From assembly GCF_040096015.1 (NCBI RefSeq), contig NZ_JBBMFO010000001.1, positions 186,001-250,000 on the forward strand: a DNA stretch of 64,000 nucleotides. The letters are read 5' to 3'. Position 1 is the first letter of the stretch, and every line of letters starts with the position of its first letter. This document shows, piece by piece, positions 8,998-17,422 of the stretch. This DNA comes from Peptoniphilus_A hominis. Lineage in GTDB: Bacteria > Bacillota > Clostridia > Tissierellales > Peptoniphilaceae. Below the pieces are notes generated by a model that worked only from the letters and a program-made list of their open reading frames with translations, was not told the origin of the DNA and ran no database searches. The translations under genes and the position numbers were made by a program.

Positions 8998-10536
8998 ATG
9001 GATTTTAATACTTTAATTATTGTCGTTATTATCGGTATTATTGGCCTGGCTGTTGGCTATGCTATTCGAAAATATATTTCTGAAGGTAAACTCAAAAATG
9101 CTGAAGAATTATCAAAAAAGATGATTTACGATGCTGAAAATCAAGCTCAAACTCAAAAGAAAGTTTTGCTCGTCGAAGCTAAAGAAGAGATTCAAAAACT
9201 AAGATCTGAGCAAGAAAAGGAAGCAAAAATTAGAAGAGCTGAAATCAAAGAAATGGAAGACCGTGTTATCTCTAAGGAAAAGCTTTTAGATAAAAAGTCT
9301 GCTCAAGTTGAACATAAGGACGAAAAACTTACTAAGAAATTAGAGGGTCTTAGAGAAAAGGAAGACCAAGTTGACGAACTTATTAAAAAGAGAGAAGAGG
9401 AACTTCAAAAAGTTGCTTGTCTTACCAAAGATGAAGGCAAAGAGATTTTGCTCAATGAATTGAAAAAAGAAATTACTAATGAATCAGCACTTATTATTAA
9501 AGAAAATGAAAATAGAATTAAAGAAGAATCCGGGAAATATGCAAGAAATGTAATTGCACAAGCTATTCAAAGATGTGCCGCTGACCAAGTTGCAGAATCT
9601 ACTGTTGCTGTTGTAAATCTTCCAAATGATGAAATGAAGGGAAGAATTATAGGCAGGGAAGGTAGAAATATTAGGGCTATTGAATCAATAACTGGAGTAG
9701 ATTTAATTATCGACGATACTCCTGAAGCTGTTGTGTTATCCTGCTTTGACCCTATAAGAAGGGAGATTGCAAGAGTAGCTTTAGAAAAACTTGTAAATGA
9801 CGGTAGAATTCATCCGACTAAGATTGAAGAAACTGTTGAAAAGGCTAAAAATGAAGTTGAAACTATTATTAAGGAATCAGGTGAACAAGCAGCTTATGAT
9901 GCTGGAGTTCACGGACTTCATCCAGAAATTATTAAATATTTAGGTAGACTAAAATATAGAACTAGTTATGGACAAAATAACCTTAAACATTCAGTTGAAG
10001 TTGCTGAAATTGCTGGAATATTAGCTGGAGAAATTGGTGCAGATGTTAAGCTTGCCAAGAGAGGCGGACTACTACACGATTTAGGTAAATCAGTTGATAG
10101 AAACCTTGATGCTCCACATGTTGACATTGGAGTGGAAATTGCAAGAAAATATCACGAATCTGAATTTGTAATCAACGCAATCCAGTCACATCATGGCGAT
10201 GTCGAACCAAATTGTGTTGAATCAGTTTTAGTTCAAGCGGCTGATGCTATTTCCGCAGCAAGACCTGGGGCGAGACGCGAAACTGTTGAATCTTATATTC
10301 AAAGGCTTGAAAAACTTGAAGAAATTGCCAATGAATTTGATGGTATTGAAAAGTCTTACGCTGTTCAAGCTGGTCGTGAAATTCGTATAATAGTAAAACC
10401 CGAAAAAATATCTGAAGCAGAAATTACTATTACTGCTAGAGATATTGTTAAGAGAATAGAGGCTGAGCTAGATTTCCCTGGACAAATTAAAGTTAATGTT
10501 ATAAGAGAAACTAGAGCAGTTGAATACGCTAAATAA
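8998..10536 (+). CDS. rny: Ribonuclease Y
   Basis: Membrane-anchored endoribonuclease that initiates mRNA decay in Firmicutes; 512 residues as expected. An N-terminal membrane helix (about 5-24) is followed by a long charged coiled coil to about residue 190, a KH domain (GRIIGREGRNIRAIE) and an HD domain with the metal motif LLHDLGKS. The ATG at 8998 sits 9 bases after AGGAGGT. A nearer ATG at 8994 is out of frame and stops at once. In Bacillus rny lies beside cinA-recA. Here it is near lexA instead and recA is 8 kb away. A terminator follows the stop. Confidence 0.97.
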   Translation: MDFNTLIIVVIIGIIGLAVGYAIRKYISEGKLKNAEELSKKMIYDAENQAQTQKKVLLVEAKEEIQKLRSEQEKEAKIRRAEIKEMEDRVISKEKLLDKKSAQVEHKDEKLTKKLEGLREKEDQVDELIKKREEELQKVACLTKDEGKEILLNELKKEITNESALIIKENENRIKEESGKYARNVIAQAIQRCAADQVAESTVAVVNLPNDEMKGRIIGREGRNIRAIESITGVDLIIDDTPEAVVLSCFDPIRREIARVALEKLVNDGRIHPTKIEETVEKAKNEVETIIKESGEQAAYDAGVHGLHPEIIKYLGRLKYRTSYGQNNLKHSVEVAEIAGILAGEIGADVKLAKRGGLLHDLGKSVDRNLDAPHVDIGVEIARKYHESEFVINAIQSHHGDVEPNCVESVLVQAADAISAARPGARRETVESYIQRLEKLEEIANEFDGIEKSYAVQAGREIRIIVKPEKISEAEITITARDIVKRIEAELDFPGQIKVNVIRETRAVEYAK

Positions 10537-10542
10537 TTAAGA

Positions 10543-10570
10543 ACCTGACTTGTGTCAGGTTTTTATTTTT
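10543..10570 (+). terminator. Rho-independent terminator after rny
   Basis: Perfect 7-bp stem ACCTGAC/GTCAGGT with loop TTGT, then TTTTTATTTTT. It lies inside the leader of the following recombinase gene, which excludes the upstream in-frame TTG at 10550 as that gene's start. Confidence 0.85.
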
Positions 10571-10585
10571 GTAAGAGGTGATAGA

Positions 10586-11551
10586 TTGATAAGTTCAAAT
10601 TTAGTTGATGATTTCTTAGATTATATGAAGTCAACTAAGGGGTCTTCTGATAACACAGTTAAAGAATATTACTACGATTTAAGAGTCTTTGCTAGATTTA
10701 TTAAAAGAAGAAAAAACTTAGTGGATGATTCTATTGATTTTAATGACATTCCCATTGAAGATATAAGTCCAGAAGTGTTAGAAAGTGTTACTAAACAGGA
10801 TATTTACGCCTATAATGCCTTTTTAGAGAGGGAAAGAAAGATTTCCAATAGATCGAAATTTAGAAAAATTTCATCAGTTAGAAGCTTTTATAATTATTTA
10901 TATGCTAAAATTGAAGTAATTAAGAAAAACCCAATTATTGATATAGATATGCCAAAGGTTGAAAAAACTCTCCCTGTCTATCTAACTTTAGACCAAAGTT
11001 TAAACCTTTTAAAGACAATTGAGAAGGCTAAAATGAAGCCAGTTTATAAAAAAAGAGATTATGCTATAGTAACCTTGTTTTTAAACTGTGGCATGAGGCT
11101 TTCAGAGCTTGCTGGTATAAATATTTCTCATTTACAAGATGATAATACATTAAAGGTCATTGGCAAAGGCAATAAAGAGAGAACTATCTATCTAAACGAG
11201 GCTTCTGTATATGCTGTTAATGAATATTTAAAGCTTCGTCCTCAAATAAAAGATGACGCCTTATTTTTGTCCATGAGAGAGCAGAGAATGAGCAACAGGT
11301 CAATTCAGCACATGATTGAAAAACACATGAAAAACTCTGGACTTGATACAAACAAATACTCTGTCCACAAACTCAGACATACAGCTGCAACACTGCTTTA
11401 TCAATATGGCAATGCTGACATAAGGTCTTTACAAGAGATATTGGGACACGAATCTGTTAATACTACGGAAATTTACACTCACGTTAATAAAAAATCCCTA
11501 AAAAAAATGGTAGAATCAAATCCTCTTGCAAAAGTAAAAGAAGAGGATTAA
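10586..11551 (+). CDS. Tyrosine recombinase of the XerC/XerD family
   Basis: Site-specific recombinase of 321 residues. It has an N-terminal SAM-like core-binding domain (about 1-110) and a C-terminal catalytic domain with the full set of active-site residues: Arg171 in GMRLSEL, lysine in GKGNKER, His261 and Arg264 in HKLRH, His288 in LGHESVNTTEIYTH, and nucleophile Tyr297. The TTG at 10586 is chosen because it follows AGAGGTGAT with good spacing and because the region upstream is a terminator. Size and motifs suggest chromosome dimer resolution at dif. Whether it is XerC or XerD cannot be decided here. It is not next to topA, hslVU or a mobile element. Confidence 0.88.
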   Translation: MISSNLVDDFLDYMKSTKGSSDNTVKEYYYDLRVFARFIKRRKNLVDDSIDFNDIPIEDISPEVLESVTKQDIYAYNAFLERERKISNRSKFRKISSVRSFYNYLYAKIEVIKKNPIIDIDMPKVEKTLPVYLTLDQSLNLLKTIEKAKMKPVYKKRDYAIVTLFLNCGMRLSELAGINISHLQDDNTLKVIGKGNKERTIYLNEASVYAVNEYLKLRPQIKDDALFLSMREQRMSNRSIQHMIEKHMKNSGLDTNKYSVHKLRHTAATLLYQYGNADIRSLQEILGHESVNTTEIYTHVNKKSLKKMVESNPLAKVKEED

Positions 11552-11582
11552 AATTTAAAAAACCTATAATAAAGGAGAAATT

Positions 11583-12215
11583 ATGAAGAAATTTAAAAAA
11601 CTTGCAATTGTTGGAATAATGTCTATGGTATTAAGTACATCTGTTTTTGCAGCTGGAAAATTGCCAAAGGATGCCCTTGATAAAAATGTAAATATTTATA
11701 TCAACAACAATCTACAAAATATACCAGAAGACATGGGTAGGGCATACCTCGACAAAAACACTAATAGAGTAATGGTGCCTATTAGATATATATCTGAAAA
11801 TTTAGGCGCTCAAATCAATTTTTATCAAAGAAAGGAAACTAATACTAGTGGAATTTTAATTGGTGCCATAGATGTCCTTGTAGAGCTTGATATTAATTCA
11901 ACTAAGGCAAAACTAAACTTAGGAGGAGAAGATTCAGTTGTAAACTTAGATTCTCCAGCAATTTTATATGATGGAAGGACTTATGTGCCTATAAGATTTA
12001 TTTCTGAAACTTTAGGTCTTAATGTTGATTGGAAAGATGATTCAGTTTATATTTCTGGTAAATTTAAAACTAAGGGAAAGAGATATAATTATGAAGAAGA
12101 TAATAAGGAAGAAGAAATAAAGAAGGACAATAATAGTGATAAATATTTAGATCAATTTAATATTCCAAGAGAAAAAGTTCAAGAAGGAAAAGAATCAAAT
12201 TCTATTTTCCAATAA
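11583..12215 (+). CDS. Secreted protein with copper-amine-oxidase-N-like (stalk) domain
   Basis: Protein of 210 residues with a signal peptide (MKKFKKLAIVG, then a hydrophobic stretch ending SVFA-AG near residue 24). The mature part resembles the Cu_amine_oxidN1 fold, named for its occurrence and not for catalysis. Two repeats share the pattern VPIRYISENLGA and VPIRFISETLGL, the second followed by NVDWKDDSVYISG. The C-terminus is a charged Lys/Glu/Asn tail without an anchor motif. The domain is common in surface proteins of Clostridia and is probably structural or wall-binding. The actual role is unknown. Start follows AAAGGAGAAATT, and the 31-base gap suggests cotranscription with the recombinase. 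Confidence 0.75.
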   Translation: MKKFKKLAIVGIMSMVLSTSVFAAGKLPKDALDKNVNIYINNNLQNIPEDMGRAYLDKNTNRVMVPIRYISENLGAQINFYQRKETNTSGILIGAIDVLVELDINSTKAKLNLGGEDSVVNLDSPAILYDGRTYVPIRFISETLGLNVDWKDDSVYISGKFKTKGKRYNYEEDNKEEEIKKDNNSDKYLDQFNIPREKVQEGKESNSIFQ

Positions 12216-12351
12216 TTTTTAGTTAATTTATATGATATTTTAAAATAAAAGGCAAAGTTAATTTGTTTAAATCTTTAAAATATCAATTTTCTATATTAAA
12301 AGTTTTATTGGTATGATAGGGTATTGGAAAATATTTGAATTAAGAGAGACG

Positions 12352-12390
12352 AAAATAGTCACAAAATAATAATTTTGTGACTATTTTTTA
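12352..12390 (+). terminator. Long perfect hairpin terminator
   Basis: A 16-bp perfect stem, 12352-12367 with 12372-12387 and loop AATA, built around AATAGTCACAAAAT and ending in a T run. It is preceded by A-rich sequence, so it could act on both strands. It ends the xer/stalk-domain transcript. Confidence 0.85.
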
Positions 12391-12903
12391 TGTTTTTCAT
12401 TTAAATTAGCTTAAAATTAGTTCTTTTATAAGTTCTCACATATTGGTAATTAATCAATGATTGTAGAACTTCTTATATAAAATTTTAAAAAAATTTTTAC
12501 CTTATTATTTTTTATTTAAATTTTTATTTTTCTTAAATCAATTTGTAATTTGGATTGCTCTTTTTATTTTTTTTTATTATTCACACAAATTGATATTATT
12601 TTAAATAGTTTTTAATAACAATCATCATATAATATTATCCTGGTTAGATTAATTAATTACTTTTAATTGCTTTAAGCTCAAAAAACTTAATCATATTAAT
12701 AATTCTAATTTTTTTATCAAATTATTATTTTAACTCAATCATCTTATTTCTATGCCAGCTATAAAAATTTGTTTATATCAAAATCTAAATTGTTAATTAT
12801 TTTGACAATTTCTATTAATTTATAATGTACATCCGTTCTGAACATATATTTGTATATACATTTTATTCTGTAACTATACTCCATCAAATAAATTCATAAA
12901 ATA
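12391..12903. other. AT-rich intergenic stretch without recognisable genes
   Basis: The whole gap between 12216 and 12929 has no credible reading frame, tRNA or repeat array. After the terminator the sequence is extremely AT-rich. The only structure I see is an inverted repeat AAGTTCT (about 12429-12435) / AGAACTT (about 12466-12472) separated by roughly 30 bases. It may be a decayed region or an upstream regulatory region for rqcH. Confidence 0.5.
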
Positions 12904-12925
12904 TGTTATAATTATTTTCAGGTGA
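12904..12925 (+). promoter_or_regulatory. Extended -10 promoter and ribosome binding site of rqcH
   Basis: TGTTATAAT (12904-12912) is a perfect extended -10 element without a clear -35. AGGTGA (12920-12925) precedes the ATG at 12930. A start point about 7 bases after the -10 would leave a leader of only about 10 bases. Confidence 0.55.
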
Positions 12926-12929
12926 TAAA

Positions 12930-14645
12930 ATGTCATTAGATGGAACAGTAGTAAAAAACTTAGTTTATGAAATAAATAATCGGGTTATTGATGGAAGAAT
13001 CGATAAAATATACCAGAATAACAATGATCTTTTGATTAATATAAGAGCTAAAGGTCAAAGAGAAAGACTCTTTATATCCATTTCTGGAAGCCCCAGAATG
13101 TATTTTAGTGATGAAATCTTCGACAGTCCACAAAATCCTCCAGCCTTTTGCATGCTTTTAAGAAAACATCTTGAAAACAATCAGATTCTTGAAGTAAGTC
13201 AATATAAAATGGATAGAATTATAAAAATTCTCGTTAAATCTCGCGATGAGCTTGGCGAATATAGCAAGAAAGCTCTTATAATTGAGCTTATGGGCAAACA
13301 TTCCAATGTAATACTTATTGATGATGATTCAAAGAAAATTATTGACTCATTAAAGAGAATTAATTTTAATTTATCTAGCGTGAGAGAAATTTTGCCAGGC
13401 TTAACTTATAATCCTGAAGATATTTCAGAAGGACTTGATCCTTGCCAAGTAGATTCTATTAGTGATTTGATTAAAGATTCAAGGGAAAATTTAAACATAA
13501 AATCTTTTTTCTTAAAAAATTTTACTGGCATAAGTCCACAGATGTGTAACGAAATTGAATATAGGTCTAATATTGACTTTAAAAGAAACCTGTCAGCCTT
13601 AACTGACCCTGAGATTATTGAGCTTGATAAAATATTTTCTGAAATTTTTAAAATTGTGAAAGAAAATGATTTTAGCCCAATAAAAATTTATAGAGAAAAT
13701 TTATTTAAAGACTTCTATTCCATTGATTTAGAAAGCCTAAATGATAAAGAAAAAATTAAAGTAGATAGCATCTCTTCCCTCCTTGAAGAATTTTATAATT
13801 CTAAATTTTTAAGAGACAGTCTTGGCTCCAAGAGTAAAGAGCTAAAAAAAATTGTAAAGAAAAATATAGAAAAATTAAACAGAAAACTTTCAAATCAAGC
13901 CAATGAATTAAATGTAGCTTTAAATAGAGAGAAATTTAAGGTTTATGCAGACCTAATATCTTCAAACTTTTATAAAATAGAAAAAGGTGCCGATTCAGTT
14001 ACTGTTGAAAATTTTTATGACGAAATGAAAGAAATAAAAATTCCCCTAGATCCAACTTTAGATGGACCATCTAATGCTGCTAAATATTATAAAAAGTACT
14101 CCAAACTAAAAAACGCAGCTGGCTTTTTGACTGAACAAATTGAAATTGGCAAATCAGAAATTTCTTATTTAGAATCAATTTTACTTAATATTGACTTTGC
14201 TGAAAGGCCAAATGAAATTGATGAACTCTATGAAGAAATGGAAAAAGAAGGCTATTTAAAAAAGAAAAAGAAAAATAATAAAAAGAAAAAAGATTCTGAT
14301 GAAAATTATATTACAGTAAAGACTGAGGATGGCTTTGATATTTATATAGGAAAAAACAATAGACAGAACGACTACTTGACGCATAAAAAAGCGAAAAAAA
14401 ATGACCTCTGGTTCCACGTTAAGGACGCACCAGGATCTCATGTAATCCTAAAAAATGACAACAGAGATTTTACAAATAATTCTCTTTTAACCGCTGCAAA
14501 ACTCGCAGCTAAGTATAGCTCTCTTTCAAAATCACAAAACATTCCAGTGGACTATACCTTCAAAATGTATGTAAAGAGACATCCTGCAAAAAAGCCAGGA
14601 CTAGTTACTTACACAAATTACAAAACAATAAATATAAACATTTAA
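12930..14645 (+). CDS. rqcH: RqcH (Rqc2/NEMF homologue), ribosome quality control protein
   Basis: Binds obstructed 50S-peptidyl-tRNA complexes and drives addition of C-terminal alanine tails to stalled chains. Older names are fibronectin-binding protein and FbpA. The protein has 571 residues. The N-terminal NFACT-N domain begins MSLDGTVVKNLVYEI, as in family members. A helical coiled-coil middle (about 290-420) is followed by a lysine-rich linker (about 441-455) and the C-terminal NFACT-R domain with DLWFHVKDAPGSHVIL. It stands alone in its transcription unit and is convergent with yerC through a bidirectional terminator. Confidence 0.93.
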   Translation: MSLDGTVVKNLVYEINNRVIDGRIDKIYQNNNDLLINIRAKGQRERLFISISGSPRMYFSDEIFDSPQNPPAFCMLLRKHLENNQILEVSQYKMDRIIKILVKSRDELGEYSKKALIIELMGKHSNVILIDDDSKKIIDSLKRINFNLSSVREILPGLTYNPEDISEGLDPCQVDSISDLIKDSRENLNIKSFFLKNFTGISPQMCNEIEYRSNIDFKRNLSALTDPEIIELDKIFSEIFKIVKENDFSPIKIYRENLFKDFYSIDLESLNDKEKIKVDSISSLLEEFYNSKFLRDSLGSKSKELKKIVKKNIEKLNRKLSNQANELNVALNREKFKVYADLISSNFYKIEKGADSVTVENFYDEMKEIKIPLDPTLDGPSNAAKYYKKYSKLKNAAGFLTEQIEIGKSEISYLESILLNIDFAERPNEIDELYEEMEKEGYLKKKKKNNKKKKDSDENYITVKTEDGFDIYIGKNNRQNDYLTHKKAKKNDLWFHVKDAPGSHVILKNDNRDFTNNSLLTAAKLAAKYSSLSKSQNIPVDYTFKMYVKRHPAKKPGLVTYTNYKTININI

Positions 14646-14646
14646 A

Positions 14647-14680
14647 AAAGAATAAGGTCGCCCTTATTCTTTTTCTTCGT
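14647..14680. terminator. Bidirectional terminator between rqcH and yerC
   Basis: An 11-bp stem AAAGAATAAGG (14647-14657) / CCTTATTCTTT (14662-14672), with T runs on both strands. The yerC stop codon (14664-14666) lies within the stem, so the last yerC codons double as terminator. Confidence 0.85.
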
Positions 14681-14981
14681 CTTCATCTATAATATTTAAT
14701 CTAGTTAAAACTAATTTATAGCCATCAGCTCCATAATTTAGAGATCTATTAATTCTTGATATAGTTGCTGTTGAAGCTCCAGTTTCACCTTCAATTTGAT
14801 GATAAGTTTTATTTTTTACAAGTAATTTAACAACTTGTAATCTTTGAGCTATTGCCTGCAATTCCTTAACTGTGCAAATATCTTCAAAGAATCTATAACA
14901 TTCCTCTAAATTTTCCAAAAGCAAAATAGCTTCAAATAAACCGTCTACTTCTTTGCTCTTTATTTTTGAGTCGTAAATCAT
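14664..14981 (-). CDS. YerC/YecD-type TrpR-superfamily DNA-binding protein
   Basis: Protein of 105 residues of the TrpR-like YerC/YecD family. The helix-turn-helix lies about residues 40-80 (VKELQAIAQRLQVVKLL, then TYHQIEGETGASTATISRIN), matching the trp repressor fold. No tryptophan genes are nearby, so the regulon and ligand are unknown. ATG follows AGGAGGATAAA. A near-consensus promoter sits upstream. Confidence 0.85.
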   Translation of the reverse strand: MIYDSKIKSKEVDGLFEAILLLENLEECYRFFEDICTVKELQAIAQRLQVVKLLVKNKTYHQIEGETGASTATISRINRSLNYGADGYKLVLTRLNIIDEDEEKE

Positions 14982-15044
14982 TTTATCCTCCTGACTTTAT
15001 AAGTAATAAAAAGTAATATATGAACAATTCATATTTTCACTAAT

Positions 15045-15073
15045 ATATTAACAATTTTACTTGCTAAAGTCAA
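15045..15073 (-). promoter_or_regulatory. yerC promoter
   Basis: On the minus strand TTGACT (15068-15073), 17 bases, TAATAT (15045-15050). It begins 8 bases after the end of the Rad50-like C-half gene, so yerC has its own promoter. No terminator is visible between the two. Confidence 0.65.
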
Positions 15074-15080
15074 GAAAAAA

Positions 15081-15740
15081 TTACTGATTGTATACACTTA
15101 CCTCGCTTATTCCCCTCTTATTTTTCACTTGGAAAGCTTTGTCACAAATTTGAGAAAGATAAGGATTGTGAGTTACCATAATTATCTGCCTGTCAAATAA
15201 ATTTGAGGATTTTTTTAGAAATTCCCCCAAGTTAAAAACATAATCATTGCTCACATGTTTTCCTGGTTCATCCAGTATTAGTGGTCCAGATAATTTTGGC
15301 TGATTTAACTGCAAAAAGGCAATTCTAAGGGCAAGGGAAATAATATCAACTACTCCACCACCTCTTGCGATTTCAGGCTTAGTTTTTACACTATAGCCTT
15401 CAGGGTAATTGCTTTGCACAAAAAATTCAGCGACAGGAACAGACCTTGCTTCTGAAAGTTCAATTAAAAATTCAATATCCGTTTCAAAAATAAATTGCAG
15501 ACATTTTGTCACAGTATCCTCAATTTGTCTTTTTGATTGCTCCCTAGCAAATTCAGAAGTCTTTTGAAATAAGAGAGAAACCTGTGTAAGAATATCGCTG
15601 TAGTCTTCCCTATCCTTTAAAACTTTTTCTGTTTTATCTAATTGTTCCGATAATATTTCTATTTTTCCCTCATCGCTTAAGATTTTGTTATTAAGTTGAT
15701 TTAATTTTAAATCAAGTTCTTTTAAATCCAAAAATATCAC
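15081..15740 (-). CDS. C-terminal half of a split Rad50/SbcC-like ATPase
   Basis: Protein of 219 residues that looks like only the distal half of an SMC/Rad50 ATPase. Residues 1-70 are a coiled coil. The head lobe then shows a signature-like motif RGGGVVDIISLALR (126-139), Walker B GPLILDEP (152-159, Asp157 and Glu158), a D-loop GKHVS and the switch histidine His191 in MVTHNP. It has no Walker A, which is supplied by the gene two frames upstream. GTG start overlaps the previous stop by four bases. Its signature has GGG where typical Rad50/SbcC have SGGE. The frame differs from the two upstream genes. I expect it to complete a composite ATPase with the 483-residue partner and the phosphoesterase. 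No function is shown. Confidence 0.8.
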   Translation of the reverse strand: MIFLDLKELDLKLNQLNNKILSDEGKIEILSEQLDKTEKVLKDREDYSDILTQVSLLFQKTSEFAREQSKRQIEDTVTKCLQFIFETDIEFLIELSEARSVPVAEFFVQSNYPEGYSVKTKPEIARGGGVVDIISLALRIAFLQLNQPKLSGPLILDEPGKHVSNDYVFNLGEFLKKSSNLFDRQIIMVTHNPYLSQICDKAFQVKNKRGISEVSVYNQ

Positions 15741-15970
15741 AACCTAGGCATTAAATTGTTGGCTTCGTCAAAAAGTTTGTCAATTTCATTTTTTAAATTA
15801 GAAATTTCACTTTCAAGTTCTTCTGGCTTAATGCCAAGCTTTTCAATTTCAGCAAGAATTTCTTTTTTTTGTGAGTTTAACTGTTCAAGCCTAGCTTCAG
15901 ATTTATATTTCATACTTTTTAATCTGTCTAGTTGATCCTTTAAATTTTTTAAATTTTCTTCGTAATTCAT
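15737..15970 (-). CDS. 77-residue coiled-coil protein between split Rad50 halves
   Basis: Almost entirely charged heptad-like helix (Lys, Glu, Leu rich) with a break at GIKPEE around residues 46-51, so probably a helical hairpin. The ATG directly follows the TAA of the upstream half gene in the same frame. GAGGAA seven bases before the ATG is a good ribosome binding site and supports real initiation over a nonsense mutation. It may be part of the coiled-coil arm of the complex. I do not recognise a named family, and the role is inferred from position only. Confidence 0.65.
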   Translation of the reverse strand: MNYEENLKNLKDQLDRLKSMKYKSEARLEQLNSQKKEILAEIEKLGIKPEELESEISNLKNEIDKLFDEANNLMPRL

Positions 15971-17422
15971 TTAATCATTCCTCAAGTGGTACTTAATGTG
16001 TTCAATTGACTCGTCATCGATTTTACTGTAACAGAAAGGACAAACCCCCACATCAAGAATTGTCTTTTCATAAGATCCAGTGCAATCCTTTATATTTTCA
16101 TCTAAATTTTTTAATTCATTCTTTGTTTCAAAAATTTTAAGAGATAAATCTTTAAAACTTCCCTTAATATCCTTTAGTTTTTTTAGATTCTTGGATTTAT
16201 CTTCAATATTTTTTGAAATAAAATCAATTTTATCATTATTGTCAAAATTTTTTATGTAATTATTACCTAGAGCAAGCTTAGAATCGATATTATTTAAACC
16301 AGTTCTGTATCCATAAATTTTTGAATAAAAATCCATTTTATTTTTTAAAATTTCAGAAATTTTTTGAATTTCATCATTATTTTTGTAATTTTTTAAATTA
16401 CTTTTCACTTCTGAAAGTTCTTTAATATTTTTCTTGTATTTATCGTATAAATTTTCGTAAATAGAGAGTCTATTTTTATTTTCAGTAATTTTTGAAACCC
16501 TTAAAGATAAGTCATCTAAAGATTTAAGTTTATTCAAATTATTTTTAATTAAATCAATCTCACTATCAGTTTTTACGATTTTTTCTAAATAATTTTCAAA
16601 ATTATTTTTCTTTAAAAGAGAATTTTCCAAATTAGGAATTACTATCTCTAGTTTATTTAAATTTTTAAACTTTTCAACTAAATTAGAAACTTCTTCTAGC
16701 TCAATTTTATTTTTATCGAGATTTTCTTTTAATTTAAAACATAAATCGAGTCTGTCCTGTAAATCTTTTATTTTATTTCTAATTCTTGTAATTTTTTCGT
16801 ACTTTTCTTTATAATCTTTGATATAAGAAAATTCATCTAATTTTTCCTTAAGGTCGTCCCTATTTTTTCTCAATTCAACAATTTCTTGATTAGTTCTCTT
16901 ATTATCCCTAACTACATTTCTGAGGGCATCATCTACATAATTGACGCCAATTAATCTTCCAATAGCAGAAGCCCTAAGTGATGCCTGCTCATTTAATAGA
17001 AAAGGACCATCTAATTGCTCAGCTATATTTAAAATAGTTTTATTGTTTGAATTGTCCAAGGGAACCTTATACATATTAGTGACATCAGTGATTTCTTTTG
17101 GCACATCTATACCAAATCCTTCAAATCTCATTTCATTTCCTGAAGAATCTATAAGAAAGTATGAATTTTTCGATGGAGTTTTCGCTCTCTCAACTACAAC
17201 GCCATTGGAGAAAGTAACTTTTACTGAGACCTCCTTCTCCCCTTGTCTAATAAAATAATCGCCCTTAGGTTCATTATAAAGAGCCCACTTTATTGCTCTT
17301 AAAATTGCAGTTTTTCCCACATCAGAATTGCCGAGGATTACATTTAGTCCTCGGTCAAATTCCATCTCTGTGTACTCATGAGATTGAAAATTATGAAGTT
17401 CAACTTTTTTTATATAAATCAT
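15971..17422 (-). CDS. N-terminal half of a split Rad50/SbcC-like ATPase with zinc-binding tip
   Basis: Protein of 483 residues. The N-terminal lobe begins MIYIKKVELHNFQSHEYTEM, like RecF/SMC/Rad50 proteins, with Walker A GNSDVGKT (31-38) and a region NEQASLRASAIGRLIG before the coil. From about 175 to 450 it is long coiled coil rich in Lys, Asn, Leu and Ile. It then ends in CPFC (461-464) followed by His475 and His479, only four residues before the stop. There is no signature motif or Walker B, which lie in the separate downstream gene. The start overlaps the phosphoesterase stop by four bases. The arrangement suggests a heteromeric Rad50 whose chain ends at the apex of the coil. Confidence 0.85.
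   Translation of the reverse strand: MIYIKKVELHNFQSHEYTEMEFDRGLNVILGNSDVGKTAILRAIKWALYNEPKGDYFIRQGEKEVSVKVTFSNGVVVERAKTPSKNSYFLIDSSGNEMRFEGFGIDVPKEITDVTNMYKVPLDNSNNKTILNIAEQLDGPFLLNEQASLRASAIGRLIGVNYVDDALRNVVRDNKRTNQEIVELRKNRDDLKEKLDEFSYIKDYKEKYEKITRIRNKIKDLQDRLDLCFKLKENLDKNKIELEEVSNLVEKFKNLNKLEIVIPNLENSLLKKNNFENYLEKIVKTDSEIDLIKNNLNKLKSLDDLSLRVSKITENKNRLSIYENLYDKYKKNIKELSEVKSNLKNYKNNDEIQKISEILKNKMDFYSKIYGYRTGLNNIDSKLALGNNYIKNFDNNDKIDFISKNIEDKSKNLKKLKDIKGSFKDLSLKIFETKNELKNLDENIKDCTGSYEKTILDVGVCPFCYSKIDDESIEHIKYHLRND

Noticed and set aside
10550..10585. Upstream TTG start for the Xer recombinase
   Set aside because: The codon lies in the loop of the rny terminator. TTG 10586 has a proper ribosome binding site.
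12391..12903. tRNA, riboswitch or CRISPR in the AT-rich gap
   Set aside because: No cloverleaf, T-box, repeat-spacer pattern or conserved aptamer core could be seen.
15081..17422. A single sbcC/rad50 gene broken by a stop codon and a frameshift
   Set aside because: The 77-residue frame has its own well-spaced ribosome binding site, and the upstream protein ends right after a zinc-ligand tip. The joined coil arms would be of unequal length. Not fully excluded, because the first two frames are in phase.
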